54,854 nt of DNA from Tannerella sp. Lineage in GTDB: Bacteria; Bacteroidota; Bacteroidia; Bacteroidales; Tannerellaceae. Positions 1 through 7,855 of the stretch are shown here, one piece after another; the stretch's first letter is position 1; every line of letters starts with the position of its first letter. A program made the position numbers and the translations under genes. The stretch is taken from NCBI GenBank assembly GCA_031272155.1, contig JAISUI010000108.1, positions 1 through 54,854 on the forward strand, in the 5' to 3' direction. The notes under the pieces were generated by a model. It worked only from the letters and a program-made list of their open reading frames with translations. It made no database searches and was not told where the DNA came from.

Positions 1-1
1 T

Positions 2-565
2 GCTGCGAGCGTTGAAAGTATTGAAGAAACGTCGTTTTCGGCGTGCAAACAGCTCAAAAGCTGGGAAGTCAAAAGCGCCTTTCCGCCTAATATTGCGGTG
101 CCCAAAAACGTGGTCGGCAATATTATGTCCGCAGGCCTTGCCAAACGAAAGGTCAAAAAGGCGGCGCTTACTGTGCCTAAGGGAACGATGACCAAGTATA
201 AGGAACATCATTTCTGGAAAAAGTTCAAACCCATGCAGGAAAGCGCTCAAGCAGCCATCAATTCGGATCAGGAAGCGGTTACGTTTGTGAATCCGTGCAA
301 TGTCCACTTGAGGCGAATGCCCGGTTTTTCCGGCTGTCTGAGCAATGTGAGCGTTTATTTGAACGGCGAAGCAACGGCGAAAGTAGGTTGCGGCGAAACC
401 GTAGATTTTACAACCGACCGGCTGAAGAATATGGTTGTTATTAAATTCGGTAAAAGCATTTTGTCCACTATATGCTTTGATGCAGCGGCGGGAGGCGACG
501 TCAATATTTCGCTAAGTACGGAAGCGGCGGGAATCATCAAATTAGTGGATTCCTTGGAAGAATAG
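2..565 (+). CDS. Hypothetical protein, 5' end outside window
   Basis: The frame is open from base 2 to the TAG at 563-565, about 187 codons, with no convincing start inside the window. An in-frame GTG at 98 and ATG at 125 exist but coding continues upstream, so the N terminus probably lies to the left. The first part is Lys-rich. The second half, roughly the last 90 residues, alternates Gly, Val, Ile and Thr in a pattern that suggests beta structure. There is no signal peptide, membrane segment or family motif that I recognise. A strong hairpin follows 17 bases after the stop. Function unknown. Confidence 0.6.
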   Translation, partial: AASVESIEETSFSACKQLKSWEVKSAFPPNIAVPKNVVGNIMSAGLAKRKVKKAALTVPKGTMTKYKEHHFWKKFKPMQESAQAAINSDQEAVTFVNPCNVHLRRMPGFSGCLSNVSVYLNGEATAKVGCGETVDFTTDRLKNMVVIKFGKSILSTICFDAAAGGDVNISLSTEAAGIIKLVDSLEE

Positions 566-582
566 GCTGTTGCGAAGTCTCT

Positions 583-617
583 TTAGATATTCCATTTCTT
601 AGAAATGGAATATCTAA
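583..617. repeat. Perfect 17-bp inverted repeat with a 1-nt spacer
   Basis: Bases 583-599 pair exactly with 601-617 around a single T at 600. The core, GATATTCCATTTCT, closely matches the hairpin at 2467-2499, so the two look like members of one small repeat family on either side of the DUF805 gene. It could also end transcription of the preceding gene, although no clean T run follows. A second weak inverted repeat, GAACAATT / AATTGTTC, lies at 643-650 and 661-668. Nothing else is recognisable between 566 and 747. Confidence 0.6.
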
Positions 618-747
618 GCGGCTATCGCCCCGTCAAAGGATTGAACAATTGTTAATTATTAATTGTTCATTGTAATGAGAACGTAGTAACAAAAATAAAT
701 TTAAGGCAGCCGCCGAGCCGCTCGTGCGTGGGGGTCGGCAATAGAAA

Positions 748-2361
748 ATGAAATGGTATATTAAAGTTTTGAGACAGTACGCCGACTTCAGCGGACGGGC
801 GCGGCGGAAAGAGTATTGGATGTTCGCGTTGTTTCATTCGATCTTTCTCGTGGGGGCAATGCTGCTCGACAATGCGTCCGGCCTCGCCTTTAAGGGTTTC
901 ATCTACGGGCCGTTGTACGCTATTTATACGCTGGCGCTCGTTATTCCGTCGCTGGCGCTTACCGTCCGGCGATTGCACGACACCGGCCGGAGCGGGTGGG
1001 CGATCCTTTATAGCCTTATCCCGTTAGCAGGAGCGATCATAGTGTTTGTTTTCTCAGTGCAGGAAGGCAATCAGGGCGACAACAAGTACGGTCGCGACCC
1101 GAAAGCCACAGCATGGCAAGGGTTGAGCCAACGGGCGCAGCAGAAAACCGCAGGCATCCTGTTTATGGGCGCTGCAGCGGTATTGATTATTGCACCCCTC
1201 CTCATGATTGCAGAGATTGGTTATGGCAGCACATTCAATCTTCCCTTTTATATCAGCAGTATAGTCCAATTGATCGTAACTTTCTTCGCAGGCATCTATC
1301 TGATGAAAGGAACGGCAAAGACAGCGTTGTGGCTGTTGCTGACAGCAAGCGCGATCTATTTACTGCTTAATGTGTCGGATGTTATAAATATATTACTGAA
1401 AACAGAGTTACTGGAATCGGACTCGATGACATTACTTTATATTTTACAATGCGTTGGCTTTGTGCTTTGGCTGGTTTTCGGGGCGTTGGTTGCAGCGTTG
1501 CTGTTTATGCCGGCTAACCGTCAGCTTGTACGCACAACAGCGGCGCTGACGATTATTTTCGCCGCCATATCCATGCTATGCAGATTTTCTTTTCAATTCT
1601 CATTAGCAAGCAATCATATTAGTGCGTCAAATATACTTTATTTGGTCGGCTTTATACTGATATCGGTCGCATACATTGTCTTCGCCGGAATGTATCCTAC
1701 TCTCCAGCCTGCGTCGCAATCGGGGAGCGTCACTGCGGCAAAACCGGCAGCAATGCCGAGCGCCACAAATGTCAGTGTACCGCCCGTCCCGGCAGCACCG
1801 CCTGCTCCACCTGCTTCTTCGCCCGTTATGTTCGCCGAAGACAAAATTAAAGCAATTAAAGCAGCTGTTGTGCCCTTTGTTAAATGGAATACACAATATT
1901 CAGGCAGTGCAACTTACCATAGTTGTAATGCTCAGACGCTATTACGGGCGACTGAAATTTTGCGGGATATTAATTCAATTTCGCAAAATGTTTATTACGT
2001 TGTTGATACTCCCGATGGAAGTCTTGGACGCGATAGGTTCGGCTTCTTTACCGAAGCTCCAATAAAAAGCAATGGCATCTGTCTCGAACCTGATTCCGAC
2101 AAGGCGGCGACTGTTGATGCGCTTTCGTTGACGGCATTTGGAGATGCTGTGAAAAGCCAGTCATCGGTAGCAATCTTGAAATCGCAGGGACAATATGCCT
2201 CTTTCATGCTTGAAATGGAGTGTGGACATTGTGGCTACAAATCGCCTGTCGAGACTAAGGAAGGCGACTTTGAGCGACAATGCTATTCTTGCGGCACCGT
2301 CAACAGAACACGACGCGGGAAAATCACTGTGATGACACCCTTCGGAATGGCAGAAATATGA
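748..2361 (+). CDS. DUF805 membrane protein with C-terminal zinc ribbon
   Basis: This is a 537-residue protein. Residues 1 to about 125 match the DUF805 family: an N-terminal FSGRARRKEYW-type motif, several hydrophobic helices, the RRLHDTGRSGW signature and the closing GDNKYG motif. A second multi-helix membrane region follows, to about residue 320. Next comes a Pro/Ala-rich linker near residues 330-355, then a soluble domain. The C terminus carries two CxxC pairs (C492/C495 and C512/C515), which form a likely zinc ribbon. DUF805 proteins are usually only 120-150 residues, so this is a much longer composite. I infer a membrane-anchored protein with a cytoplasmic metal-binding tail; its function is unknown. 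It stands alone between two related hairpins. Confidence 0.8.
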   Translation: MKWYIKVLRQYADFSGRARRKEYWMFALFHSIFLVGAMLLDNASGLAFKGFIYGPLYAIYTLALVIPSLALTVRRLHDTGRSGWAILYSLIPLAGAIIVFVFSVQEGNQGDNKYGRDPKATAWQGLSQRAQQKTAGILFMGAAAVLIIAPLLMIAEIGYGSTFNLPFYISSIVQLIVTFFAGIYLMKGTAKTALWLLLTASAIYLLLNVSDVINILLKTELLESDSMTLLYILQCVGFVLWLVFGALVAALLFMPANRQLVRTTAALTIIFAAISMLCRFSFQFSLASNHISASNILYLVGFILISVAYIVFAGMYPTLQPASQSGSVTAAKPAAMPSATNVSVPPVPAAPPAPPASSPVMFAEDKIKAIKAAVVPFVKWNTQYSGSATYHSCNAQTLLRATEILRDINSISQNVYYVVDTPDGSLGRDRFGFFTEAPIKSNGICLEPDSDKAATVDALSLTAFGDAVKSQSSVAILKSQGQYASFMLEMECGHCGYKSPVETKEGDFERQCYSCGTVNRTRRGKITVMTPFGMAEI

Positions 2362-2379
2362 TTGGTGCAATATGCTTGG

Positions 2380-2397
2380 CGCAGTCTTCGGACTGCG
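2380..2397. other. 7-bp hairpin with TTCG loop after DUF805 gene
   Basis: CGCAGTC (2380-2386) and GACTGCG (2391-2397) enclose TTCG, giving a C(UUCG)G tetraloop, an unusually stable RNA loop. It begins 18 bases after the DUF805 stop codon. No T run follows, so termination is only possible. The rest of 2398-2533 holds the hairpin at 2467-2499 and no gene that I can support. Confidence 0.5.
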
Positions 2398-2466
2398 TTG
2401 AGCGCGGGATGCATCCTTAATACGTCCTGGACGGGCAGGAAATTCCAGTCCGGTTTTAGTAGAAAC

Positions 2467-2499
2467 AGATATGCCATTTCTTTGAGAAATGGCATATCT
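2467..2499. repeat. 15-bp inverted repeat with a 3-nt loop
   Basis: Bases 2467-2481 pair perfectly with 2485-2499. The arm shares GATAT-N-CCATTTCT with the hairpin at 583-617, differing at one internal position, and that difference is compensated on the other arm so both copies stay fully paired. This suggests selection for the structure or a mobile palindromic repeat. Confidence 0.6.
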
Positions 2500-2533
2500 C
2501 TACAGCGCCCTCAGTAGCCGCCGTCGTTTGCCG

Positions 2534-2581
2534 GATTTGTAAAAATTCCGTTCCGGAACAAGTCTTTGCGTTCAAAAAATA
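2534..2581. repeat. 48-bp direct repeat, left copy
   Basis: This copy matches 3294-3341 at 46 of 48 positions, with mismatches only at 2540 and 2541. It contains the 10-bp palindrome GTTCCGGAAC at 2550-2559. It lies just upstream of the toxin-antitoxin promoter, so it may be an operator or one end of a mobile cassette. Confidence 0.8.
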
Positions 2582-2590
2582 TTTATGTGC

Positions 2591-2625
2591 TTTGCGGTAC
2601 TGTTTTCAAAAAAAACGTACCTTTG
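2591..2625 (+). promoter_or_regulatory. Bacteroidetes-type promoter for toxin-antitoxin pair
   Basis: A TACCTTTG -7 box lies at 2618-2625, with a TTTG at 2591-2594 as a possible -33 box. The spacer is 23 nt, slightly longer than the usual 19-21. The box is 24 bases before the antitoxin ATG at 2649 and supports that start over the longer upstream reading frame. Confidence 0.6.
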
Positions 2626-2648
2626 CGTCAAGAATAAAAGAAACGCTT

Positions 2649-2867
2649 ATGACAAGTACTGTAATTACGCCTCAACATTCGAGGATTTCGCTGTCTGTAC
2701 CACCTGCGTACGTAGGTAAAAAGGTCAGAGTCACTTTCGTTGTTATTGACGAAACCGTGCAGACGAAACCGGCGTCAAGACTGTCGGACAAATATCGCGG
2801 TGTTTTTTCGCCCGACGATGCAAAGAGTTTCAATGAGCATACCAAATCAATGCGCAACGAATGGTGA
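2649..2867 (+). CDS. Antitoxin of a PIN-domain (VapBC-like) pair
   Basis: This 72-residue protein starts at the ATG at 2649. An in-frame upstream start would place the promoter box inside the gene, so I rejected it. The first half is beta-rich and resembles small DNA-binding antitoxin N termini. The C-terminal stretch KYRGVFSPDDAKSFNEH is a pattern I associate with Bacteroidetes antitoxins next to PIN toxins; this part probably wraps the toxin. The stop overlaps the toxin start by 7 bases, the usual translational coupling. Autoregulation through the palindrome in the flanking repeat is possible but is inference. Confidence 0.75.
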   Translation: MTSTVITPQHSRISLSVPPAYVGKKVRVTFVVIDETVQTKPASRLSDKYRGVFSPDDAKSFNEHTKSMRNEW

Positions 2868-3244
2868 GTTATTTGATTGATAATAATGTGATATCGAACT
2901 ATTTTTCGGGACTGTTTCCCGAAAAAGCAATGGAATTTCTGTCAGGTGTTATTGACCTTACACCGAATATTTCTGTTATCACGGAAATCGAAGCTTTGTC
3001 GTGGTGCAATCCGGATTCGAGCAAAGAGCGTGTCGTGCAGATGTTTGTCGGCGAAGCAAATATTCTGGGTTTATCACGCAACGTTGTTTCGCAATGCGTA
3101 AATATTCGACGCGAACGCAAAATAAAAACGCCTGATGCAATCATTGCAGCAACTGCCATTGTACATAAACTTGTTCTGCTGACCAGCGACTCCGATTTCA
3201 ACAATATCAAGGGCTTGCAAACGCTTGACCCGTTTGATATATAA
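2861..3244 (+). CDS. vapC: PIN-domain ribonuclease toxin (VapC-like)
   Basis: This is a 127-residue single-domain PIN protein, the normal VapC size. The expected acidic cluster is visible: D7 in the N-terminal YLIDNN motif, E42 or E44 in the TEIE segment, D92 in KTPDAIIAA and D110/D112 in LTSDSDF. These residues bind the metal used to cut RNA. It overlaps its antitoxin gene by 7 bases. A 48-bp repeat follows 50 bases downstream. The sequence shows no sign of decay. The RNA target cannot be read from the sequence. Confidence 0.85.
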   Translation: MVSYLIDNNVISNYFSGLFPEKAMEFLSGVIDLTPNISVITEIEALSWCNPDSSKERVVQMFVGEANILGLSRNVVSQCVNIRRERKIKTPDAIIAATAIVHKLVLLTSDSDFNNIKGLQTLDPFDI

Positions 3245-3293
3245 CATAACCGGATGTAATGAACGTGTGTATAGACAGCGTTTAAGAATATAA

Positions 3294-3341
3294 GATTTGC
3301 GAAAATTCCGTTCCGGAACAAGTCTTTGCGTTCAAAAAATA
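3294..3341. repeat. 48-bp direct repeat, right copy
   Basis: This is the partner of 2534-2581, exactly 760 bases downstream in the same orientation. It contains the palindrome GTTCCGGAAC at 3310-3319. Because it lies after the toxin stop, it cannot be a simple promoter element for the pair. Confidence 0.8.
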
Positions 3342-3423
3342 AAACCCCATCTTTCCGAAAAGCGCCCTTCGTAGCCGACAGACCGCCCCCGACACGATAC
3401 ATTGTGCCGCGGCACATCTGTTG

Positions 3424-4701
3424 TCATGCAATATCTTTCGCCGTCTTGATCAGCCTGAACCCAATCCGGCAATAGAGGCATTTCTTTTTTTCGCAATATT
3501 CGCGTCGCAATTGAATCAAGGCCTGCGTATCGGCGGCATTTTTTACCGGTATGCCTGCACGGATGAACGGCGTAATCAGGCTGTTGTGTTCAGGCGGTAT
3601 TTCTTCCAGCAGTTGCAGGGCGCGGTTACAGAATGAAGGTTGGTTCTTTTTCCGGCCATAAGCGAACAACACAGGCGCCACCGTATTGATCATCACAATA
3701 TTTGTGGCGCTTATGCCAATCGTCTTTTTCTTCAGCGGCGAGGGATAGCGGAAATGGAAATGCGTATCCCAGTATTCGGGCAAAGCCACATTGAAACATG
3801 TGGTCAGGGTCTCCACCCGGTTATTTTCCAGTATCTTGGAAAACAAGGTGTCATGATTTGTCCACACGGCAGCCAGTTGCGCCAACCGCAGATGCGGGAA
3901 GTTCACCGGACGAGTCCGTAATTTCTTGAATAAAAAACCGTCCACCGGCTTCAGTTTGTATTTTTTCTGGAGAAAGAGGTATTCCTGTTGCAGGGAATTG
4001 TAGTAGGGGTCGGCGATTTCTTCATTCAGCAGACCGGCCTGCCCGAACAGCAAGGCCTCAATCTGGAGGGCGTTGCAGCGTTGCTTCCGGATGTATTGGA
4101 ACGGCAGGCTTTTGGCCAACCATTCAAAAGCGTCGCTGTTGGTGCCGAATCCGAAATTGCGCGTCAGGACGATGTAAAACACTTCGTTCCAGTCGTCCTT
4201 ATACATATCCAGCAAGTGCAGGATGTCATTTGTTTTACGTTCCAGCCGTTCGCCGAGCAAGGCGTTCATCCACGCAGAGAGATGCACCTCTTCCACTTCA
4301 TGGATGCGTTCGCCGCAGGGCAGCAACGTATCGCGCGAAAGCAGCCAGTCCATGTTTTCCTTCACGCGTTGCGGGATGTGCATGATGACTTGCGGAATGG
4401 CTTCTCCATCCGTGCGGAACACCGGCACATCACACTCTTCCGCCACATGCAGGATCACATTGTCGTAGGCCGGGTCGTGCTGGTGGCCGTGGGACTGCCA
4501 GTCGGACGACTTGTGGTGGATTTCCACGTTTCCGGCCCATACTTTATCGCCTATCCGAACCTTGGCGTTGAAAAAATCCGGGCCGGCATCCGTATTGGGA
4601 ATGCCGGGATCTGTCACCTCAACAGGAATACCCTCTGTTGTAGTTAATTCTGCCTCAGAATAAAGTTTGTATTTCCAAACATATTGTAATAAACGTTCCA
4701 T
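3424..4701 (-). CDS. DUF2851 family protein
   Basis: This 425-residue protein starts at the ATG at 4701 (MERLLQYVW). A TTG two codons upstream is less likely. The N-terminal half carries the conserved DUF2851 pattern: NTDAGPDFFNAKVRIGD, GNVEIHHKSSDW, then HDPAYDNVILHV. These segments, with acidic and histidine residues (GPDF, EIH, YDNVILHV), look like a nuclease-type or metal-dependent core, but no activity is established to my knowledge. The family is widespread in Bacteroidetes as a single-copy cytoplasmic protein. It is divergent to dapB, and a possible minus-strand -7 box (TAGATTTG) lies at 4730-4737. Confidence 0.85.
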   Translation of the reverse strand: MERLLQYVWKYKLYSEAELTTTEGIPVEVTDPGIPNTDAGPDFFNAKVRIGDKVWAGNVEIHHKSSDWQSHGHQHDPAYDNVILHVAEECDVPVFRTDGEAIPQVIMHIPQRVKENMDWLLSRDTLLPCGERIHEVEEVHLSAWMNALLGERLERKTNDILHLLDMYKDDWNEVFYIVLTRNFGFGTNSDAFEWLAKSLPFQYIRKQRCNALQIEALLFGQAGLLNEEIADPYYNSLQQEYLFLQKKYKLKPVDGFLFKKLRTRPVNFPHLRLAQLAAVWTNHDTLFSKILENNRVETLTTCFNVALPEYWDTHFHFRYPSPLKKKTIGISATNIVMINTVAPVLFAYGRKKNQPSFCNRALQLLEEIPPEHNSLITPFIRAGIPVKNAADTQALIQLRREYCEKKKCLYCRIGFRLIKTAKDIA

Positions 4702-4749
4702 TTTCAAATATCTATTTCATTTTATACCTCAAATCTAAGACAAATTCTT

Positions 4750-4757
4750 TATATTTG
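4750..4757 (+). promoter_or_regulatory. -7 box for dapB operon
   Basis: TATATTTG matches TAnnTTTG and lies 53 bases before the dapB ATG. No clear -33 TTTG is visible at the right distance. It probably drives dapB, lepB, the lepB-like gene and the WbqC-like gene. Confidence 0.5.
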
Positions 4758-4810
4758 CAGTCTTAAAAATGATAAAATAGTTAAACAGCACAAATTTTTA
4801 ACGATTTACG

Positions 4811-5542
4811 ATGAAAATAGCGTTGATAGGATATGGAAAAATGGGAAAGGCAATCGAAAAGATTGCCTTGGAACGGGGGCACCGGATTGTTTGCATCATT
4901 GATGAATTTCACTTGAATAACTTTGATTCCGACGCCTTCCGTGAGGCCGATGTGGCAATTGAGTTTTCGACGCCACAGGCGGCATTCGACAACTATATGA
5001 AATGTTTTGCCGCCGGTATTCCTGTCGTAGCCGGTACGACCGGCTGGCTGGAACGGATGGAAGAGGTGCAGGCCATTTGCCGGACGGAAGGGAAGACCTT
5101 CTTTTATGCTTCCAACTACAGCATCGGGATGAACCTGTTTTTTGCCCTCAACAAGTATTTAGCCGGGAAGATGAACAGTTTTCCGGCATATAACGTCCGG
5201 CTGACGGAAACGCATCATATCCATAAATTAGATGCGCCGAGCGGAACAGCCATTACGCTGGCGGAAGATATCCTTGCGCGGCTCGACCGGAAAAAACAAT
5301 GGGCGCTCGGAGATACAGAACAGGCGGACACACTTCCGATTGAGGCCGTCCGCGAAGGCGAAACGCCCGGAATCCACGAAGTGATTTACGATTCGGACGT
5401 GGACTGTATCCGCATCAGGCACAGCGCGAAAAACCGTACCGGATTAGCACTTGGCGCCGTGCTGGCCGCCGAGTTTTCCATCGGCCGGAAAGGATTCCTG
5501 GGCATGAACGACTTGCTCCGTTTAGATGATAACAATGATTAA
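4811..5542 (+). CDS. dapB: 4-hydroxy-tetrahydrodipicolinate reductase DapB
   Basis: This enzyme reduces 4-hydroxy-tetrahydrodipicolinate with NAD(P)H in the diaminopimelate/lysine pathway and so feeds peptidoglycan. At 243 residues it is of normal length. The dinucleotide-binding GYGKMG motif is at residues 7-12. The strongly conserved signature ETHHIHKLDAPSGTA spans roughly residues 133-147 and contains the catalytic His pair and Lys. AGTTGW in the first half is also typical. It is the first gene of a rightward operon, with lepB starting 18 bases after its stop. Confidence 0.95.
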   Translation: MKIALIGYGKMGKAIEKIALERGHRIVCIIDEFHLNNFDSDAFREADVAIEFSTPQAAFDNYMKCFAAGIPVVAGTTGWLERMEEVQAICRTEGKTFFYASNYSIGMNLFFALNKYLAGKMNSFPAYNVRLTETHHIHKLDAPSGTAITLAEDILARLDRKKQWALGDTEQADTLPIEAVREGETPGIHEVIYDSDVDCIRIRHSAKNRTGLALGAVLAAEFSIGRKGFLGMNDLLRLDDNND

Positions 5543-5560
5543 TTGATAAATAATTACAAG

Positions 5561-7006
5561 ATGAAAGAAAAACAAAAATTATCCGGCAGGAATGTAGATG
5601 AGGAATCATTGCAGGATGCCAAAAAACCACGCTGGATCAGCTTCGCCATCTGGGCGATCCTCTATATTCTGTTCACCCTGTGGATGGGGAACTTATGGCT
5701 GCTTCTCGGACTGATCGTCCTTGTGGACATATTCCTGACCCGATGGATACCCTGGGGCGGATGGAAAAAAGCGAAAAACAAACGGGTGCGCAATTTCTTA
5801 GAGTGGGTTGACGATATTTTGTTTGCTTTAGTGGCGGTCTATCTGATTAACCTGTTCGTGTTTCAGAATTACCAGATCCCCAGCCCGTCATTGGAAAAAA
5901 CGCTGATGGTGGGCGACTATCTGCTCGTGAGCAAATTGAGTTACGGCCCGCGGGTGCCTAACACGCCGCTGTCGTTCCCACTGGTGCAAAACACGATTCC
6001 TATCCTCAACTGCAAGTCGTATATCAACTGGCCGGAATGGGGTTACAAACGGGTGAAAGGTCTTGGACACGTAGAACGAAACGATATTGTCGTCTTTAAT
6101 TTCCCGGCAGGCGATACGATCGCCCTGTATCAGCAGAATCCCGATTACTACATGTTAGTGAAAGACTACGGGCGGGAAACAATCCTGTCGCACAGGGACA
6201 AATTCGGGCCGGTGATCTACCGTCCGGTGGATAAACGTGAAAACTATGTCAAGCGGTGCGTAGGAATGCCGGGCGACTCGCTGGCAATAAAAGACAATCA
6301 ATTATATATTAACGGTATGGCCGCCAAGAACCCGGAAAATATGCAACTTAACTACTACATCGAGACCGACGGCTCGGTGCTCACGGAAGAACAATTCCGT
6401 CAGTTGGGTGTCAGCGTAGCCGACCGGAGAATGTTGTCATCCGACCGTAAACAGCACAACCTGCTCCTGTATATCGGATTTGAACCGGATCAGACCGGCT
6501 TGTTCCATCCTATCTACCTTCTGCCCCTGACCCAGAAAGCGCTGGAACGGGTTAAGAAAATCCCGACAGTCAAAAAAATCCAGGTGGACAACGACACCTG
6601 GAGTCCAACCTACCCCATCAACTATGCTACCGGATGGACGCGCGACAACTATGGCCCTGTCTGGATTCCTAAAAAAGGCGCCACCATCCGGTTGAACGAA
6701 CTGAACCTTGCGCTCTACGAACGGTGCATCCGCAACTACGAACATAATACGCTCGAAGTGGCGACTGACGGAAAAGTGAAAATCAATGGCCAGCCGGCAG
6801 AAACCTATACATTTATATATGACTACTATTTCATGATGGGCGACAACCGCCACAACAGCGCCGACAGCCGGTCGTGGGGATTCGTACCCGAAGACCATCT
6901 GGTCGGGAAGCCCATCGTGATCTGGCTCTCCATAGACAAAGACCGTTTCCTGCTGAACGGCGGAATCCGATGGAAGAGGATGTTCCATTTTGTCAGCGGC
7001 GACTGA
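5561..7006 (+). CDS. lepB: Signal peptidase I (active copy)
   Basis: This 481-residue enzyme is long for LepB, as is usual in Bacteroidetes because of insertions in the catalytic domain. The start is the ATG at 5561; the preceding TTG in frame is less likely. Hydrophobic segments in the first 100 residues anchor it in the inner membrane. The nucleophile is S110 in IPSPSLEKTL, and the general-base Lys is K231 in YVKRCVGMPGDSL. The closing box MMGDNRHNSADSRSWGFV lies near the C terminus. It removes signal peptides from exported proteins. It lies between dapB and a paralogue that has lost both catalytic residues. Confidence 0.93.
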   Translation: MKEKQKLSGRNVDEESLQDAKKPRWISFAIWAILYILFTLWMGNLWLLLGLIVLVDIFLTRWIPWGGWKKAKNKRVRNFLEWVDDILFALVAVYLINLFVFQNYQIPSPSLEKTLMVGDYLLVSKLSYGPRVPNTPLSFPLVQNTIPILNCKSYINWPEWGYKRVKGLGHVERNDIVVFNFPAGDTIALYQQNPDYYMLVKDYGRETILSHRDKFGPVIYRPVDKRENYVKRCVGMPGDSLAIKDNQLYINGMAAKNPENMQLNYYIETDGSVLTEEQFRQLGVSVADRRMLSSDRKQHNLLLYIGFEPDQTGLFHPIYLLPLTQKALERVKKIPTVKKIQVDNDTWSPTYPINYATGWTRDNYGPVWIPKKGATIRLNELNLALYERCIRNYEHNTLEVATDGKVKINGQPAETYTFIYDYYFMMGDNRHNSADSRSWGFVPEDHLVGKPIVIWLSIDKDRFLLNGGIRWKRMFHFVSGD

Positions 7007-7054
7007 CGCCACTGCCGAGGACAGGAATAACGAACGGGAGGAAACGGACGGGAA

Positions 7055-7855
7055 ATGAAACGGTTGTTGCGATACGCAGGAGGTCTGGCGCTGGTGCTAC
7101 TGGCAGTCATCCTATTTCGCAGGTTCTGCATGGAATCCTGCCGTATCACGACGACCGCAATGGAACCGACGCTGCTGGCAGGCGACTTTGTGGTTGTCAA
7201 CAAAATACCTGGCTTCTCACCGCCGCAACGCGGCAATGTCGTCCTGTTCCGCAGCCCGCTGGAACAGGACAGGGATGACCCGCCCCTGTTCGTAGGACGG
7301 ATAGCGGGAATACCGGGTGATACCGTTCGGATTGCCGGCGACGGCTACCATATCAACGGACAGCTCGTTGCCGGCACACCGCTGACAGAACGGCCATTTC
7401 GCATACAAAAAGACATCGGCGAACCGCTAAAAAATGCGCTCCATGACCTGCATATCCCCTACCGGTGCATGGACGAAGATTCTGTCAGCCTGACCATCCG
7501 ACTCACACCCGACGAAGAAACAAAACTGCGCGACAGCCTGTCCAGGGTGATTGAATTTGAATTGATCCCCGAAACAACGTGGAGCTATACCTTCGTAATT
7601 CCGGAAGCGGGCGACACCTGCTGCTCCGACACCATCGCCCGCACGTTCCTTAAGGAAGCGATCCGGACAGAAAGCGCCGGACGGCCGGAAGCGCCGGACG
7701 TCTTCAGCCAGCCGTACTACTGGATCATGACGGACAGGGAAGACGCGGTGGATTCCCGCCGCCTGGGGCTGATCCCGGCGCACTCGGTCACAGGAACCGT
7801 GGCCTTCTGCTGGTACAGCAACGACTGGAAACGCATATTCAGAACCGTCCGATGA
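7055..7855 (+). CDS. Signal peptidase I-like protein lacking catalytic residues
   Basis: This 266-residue S26-family protein has one N-terminal membrane helix. Its boxes align with those of the upstream lepB. The nucleophile box reads ITTTAMEPTL, with Ala35 where the Ser should be. The Lys box reads FVGRIAGIPGD, with Gly81 in place of Lys. The terminal GDNR box is TDRE. The fold signatures (MEPTL, GIPGD, DSRRLG) remain, so this looks like a catalytically dead paralogue kept for another purpose, perhaps binding substrate or partnering LepB. The start has a purine-rich stretch, GGGAGGAAAC, upstream. Its stop overlaps the start of the WbqC-like gene by 4 bases (ATGA). Confidence 0.85.
   Translation: MKRLLRYAGGLALVLLAVILFRRFCMESCRITTTAMEPTLLAGDFVVVNKIPGFSPPQRGNVVLFRSPLEQDRDDPPLFVGRIAGIPGDTVRIAGDGYHINGQLVAGTPLTERPFRIQKDIGEPLKNALHDLHIPYRCMDEDSVSLTIRLTPDEETKLRDSLSRVIEFELIPETTWSYTFVIPEAGDTCCSDTIARTFLKEAIRTESAGRPEAPDVFSQPYYWIMTDREDAVDSRRLGLIPAHSVTGTVAFCWYSNDWKRIFRTVR

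Noticed and set aside
2542-3340. CRISPR array
   Set aside because: Only two copies of the repeat exist, 760 bases apart, and the interval is a coding toxin-antitoxin pair, not spacers.
3988-4647. 219-codon open frame on the plus strand
   Set aside because: It lies wholly opposite the DUF2851 gene, has no family motif and no promoter, and reads as a shadow of the minus-strand codons.
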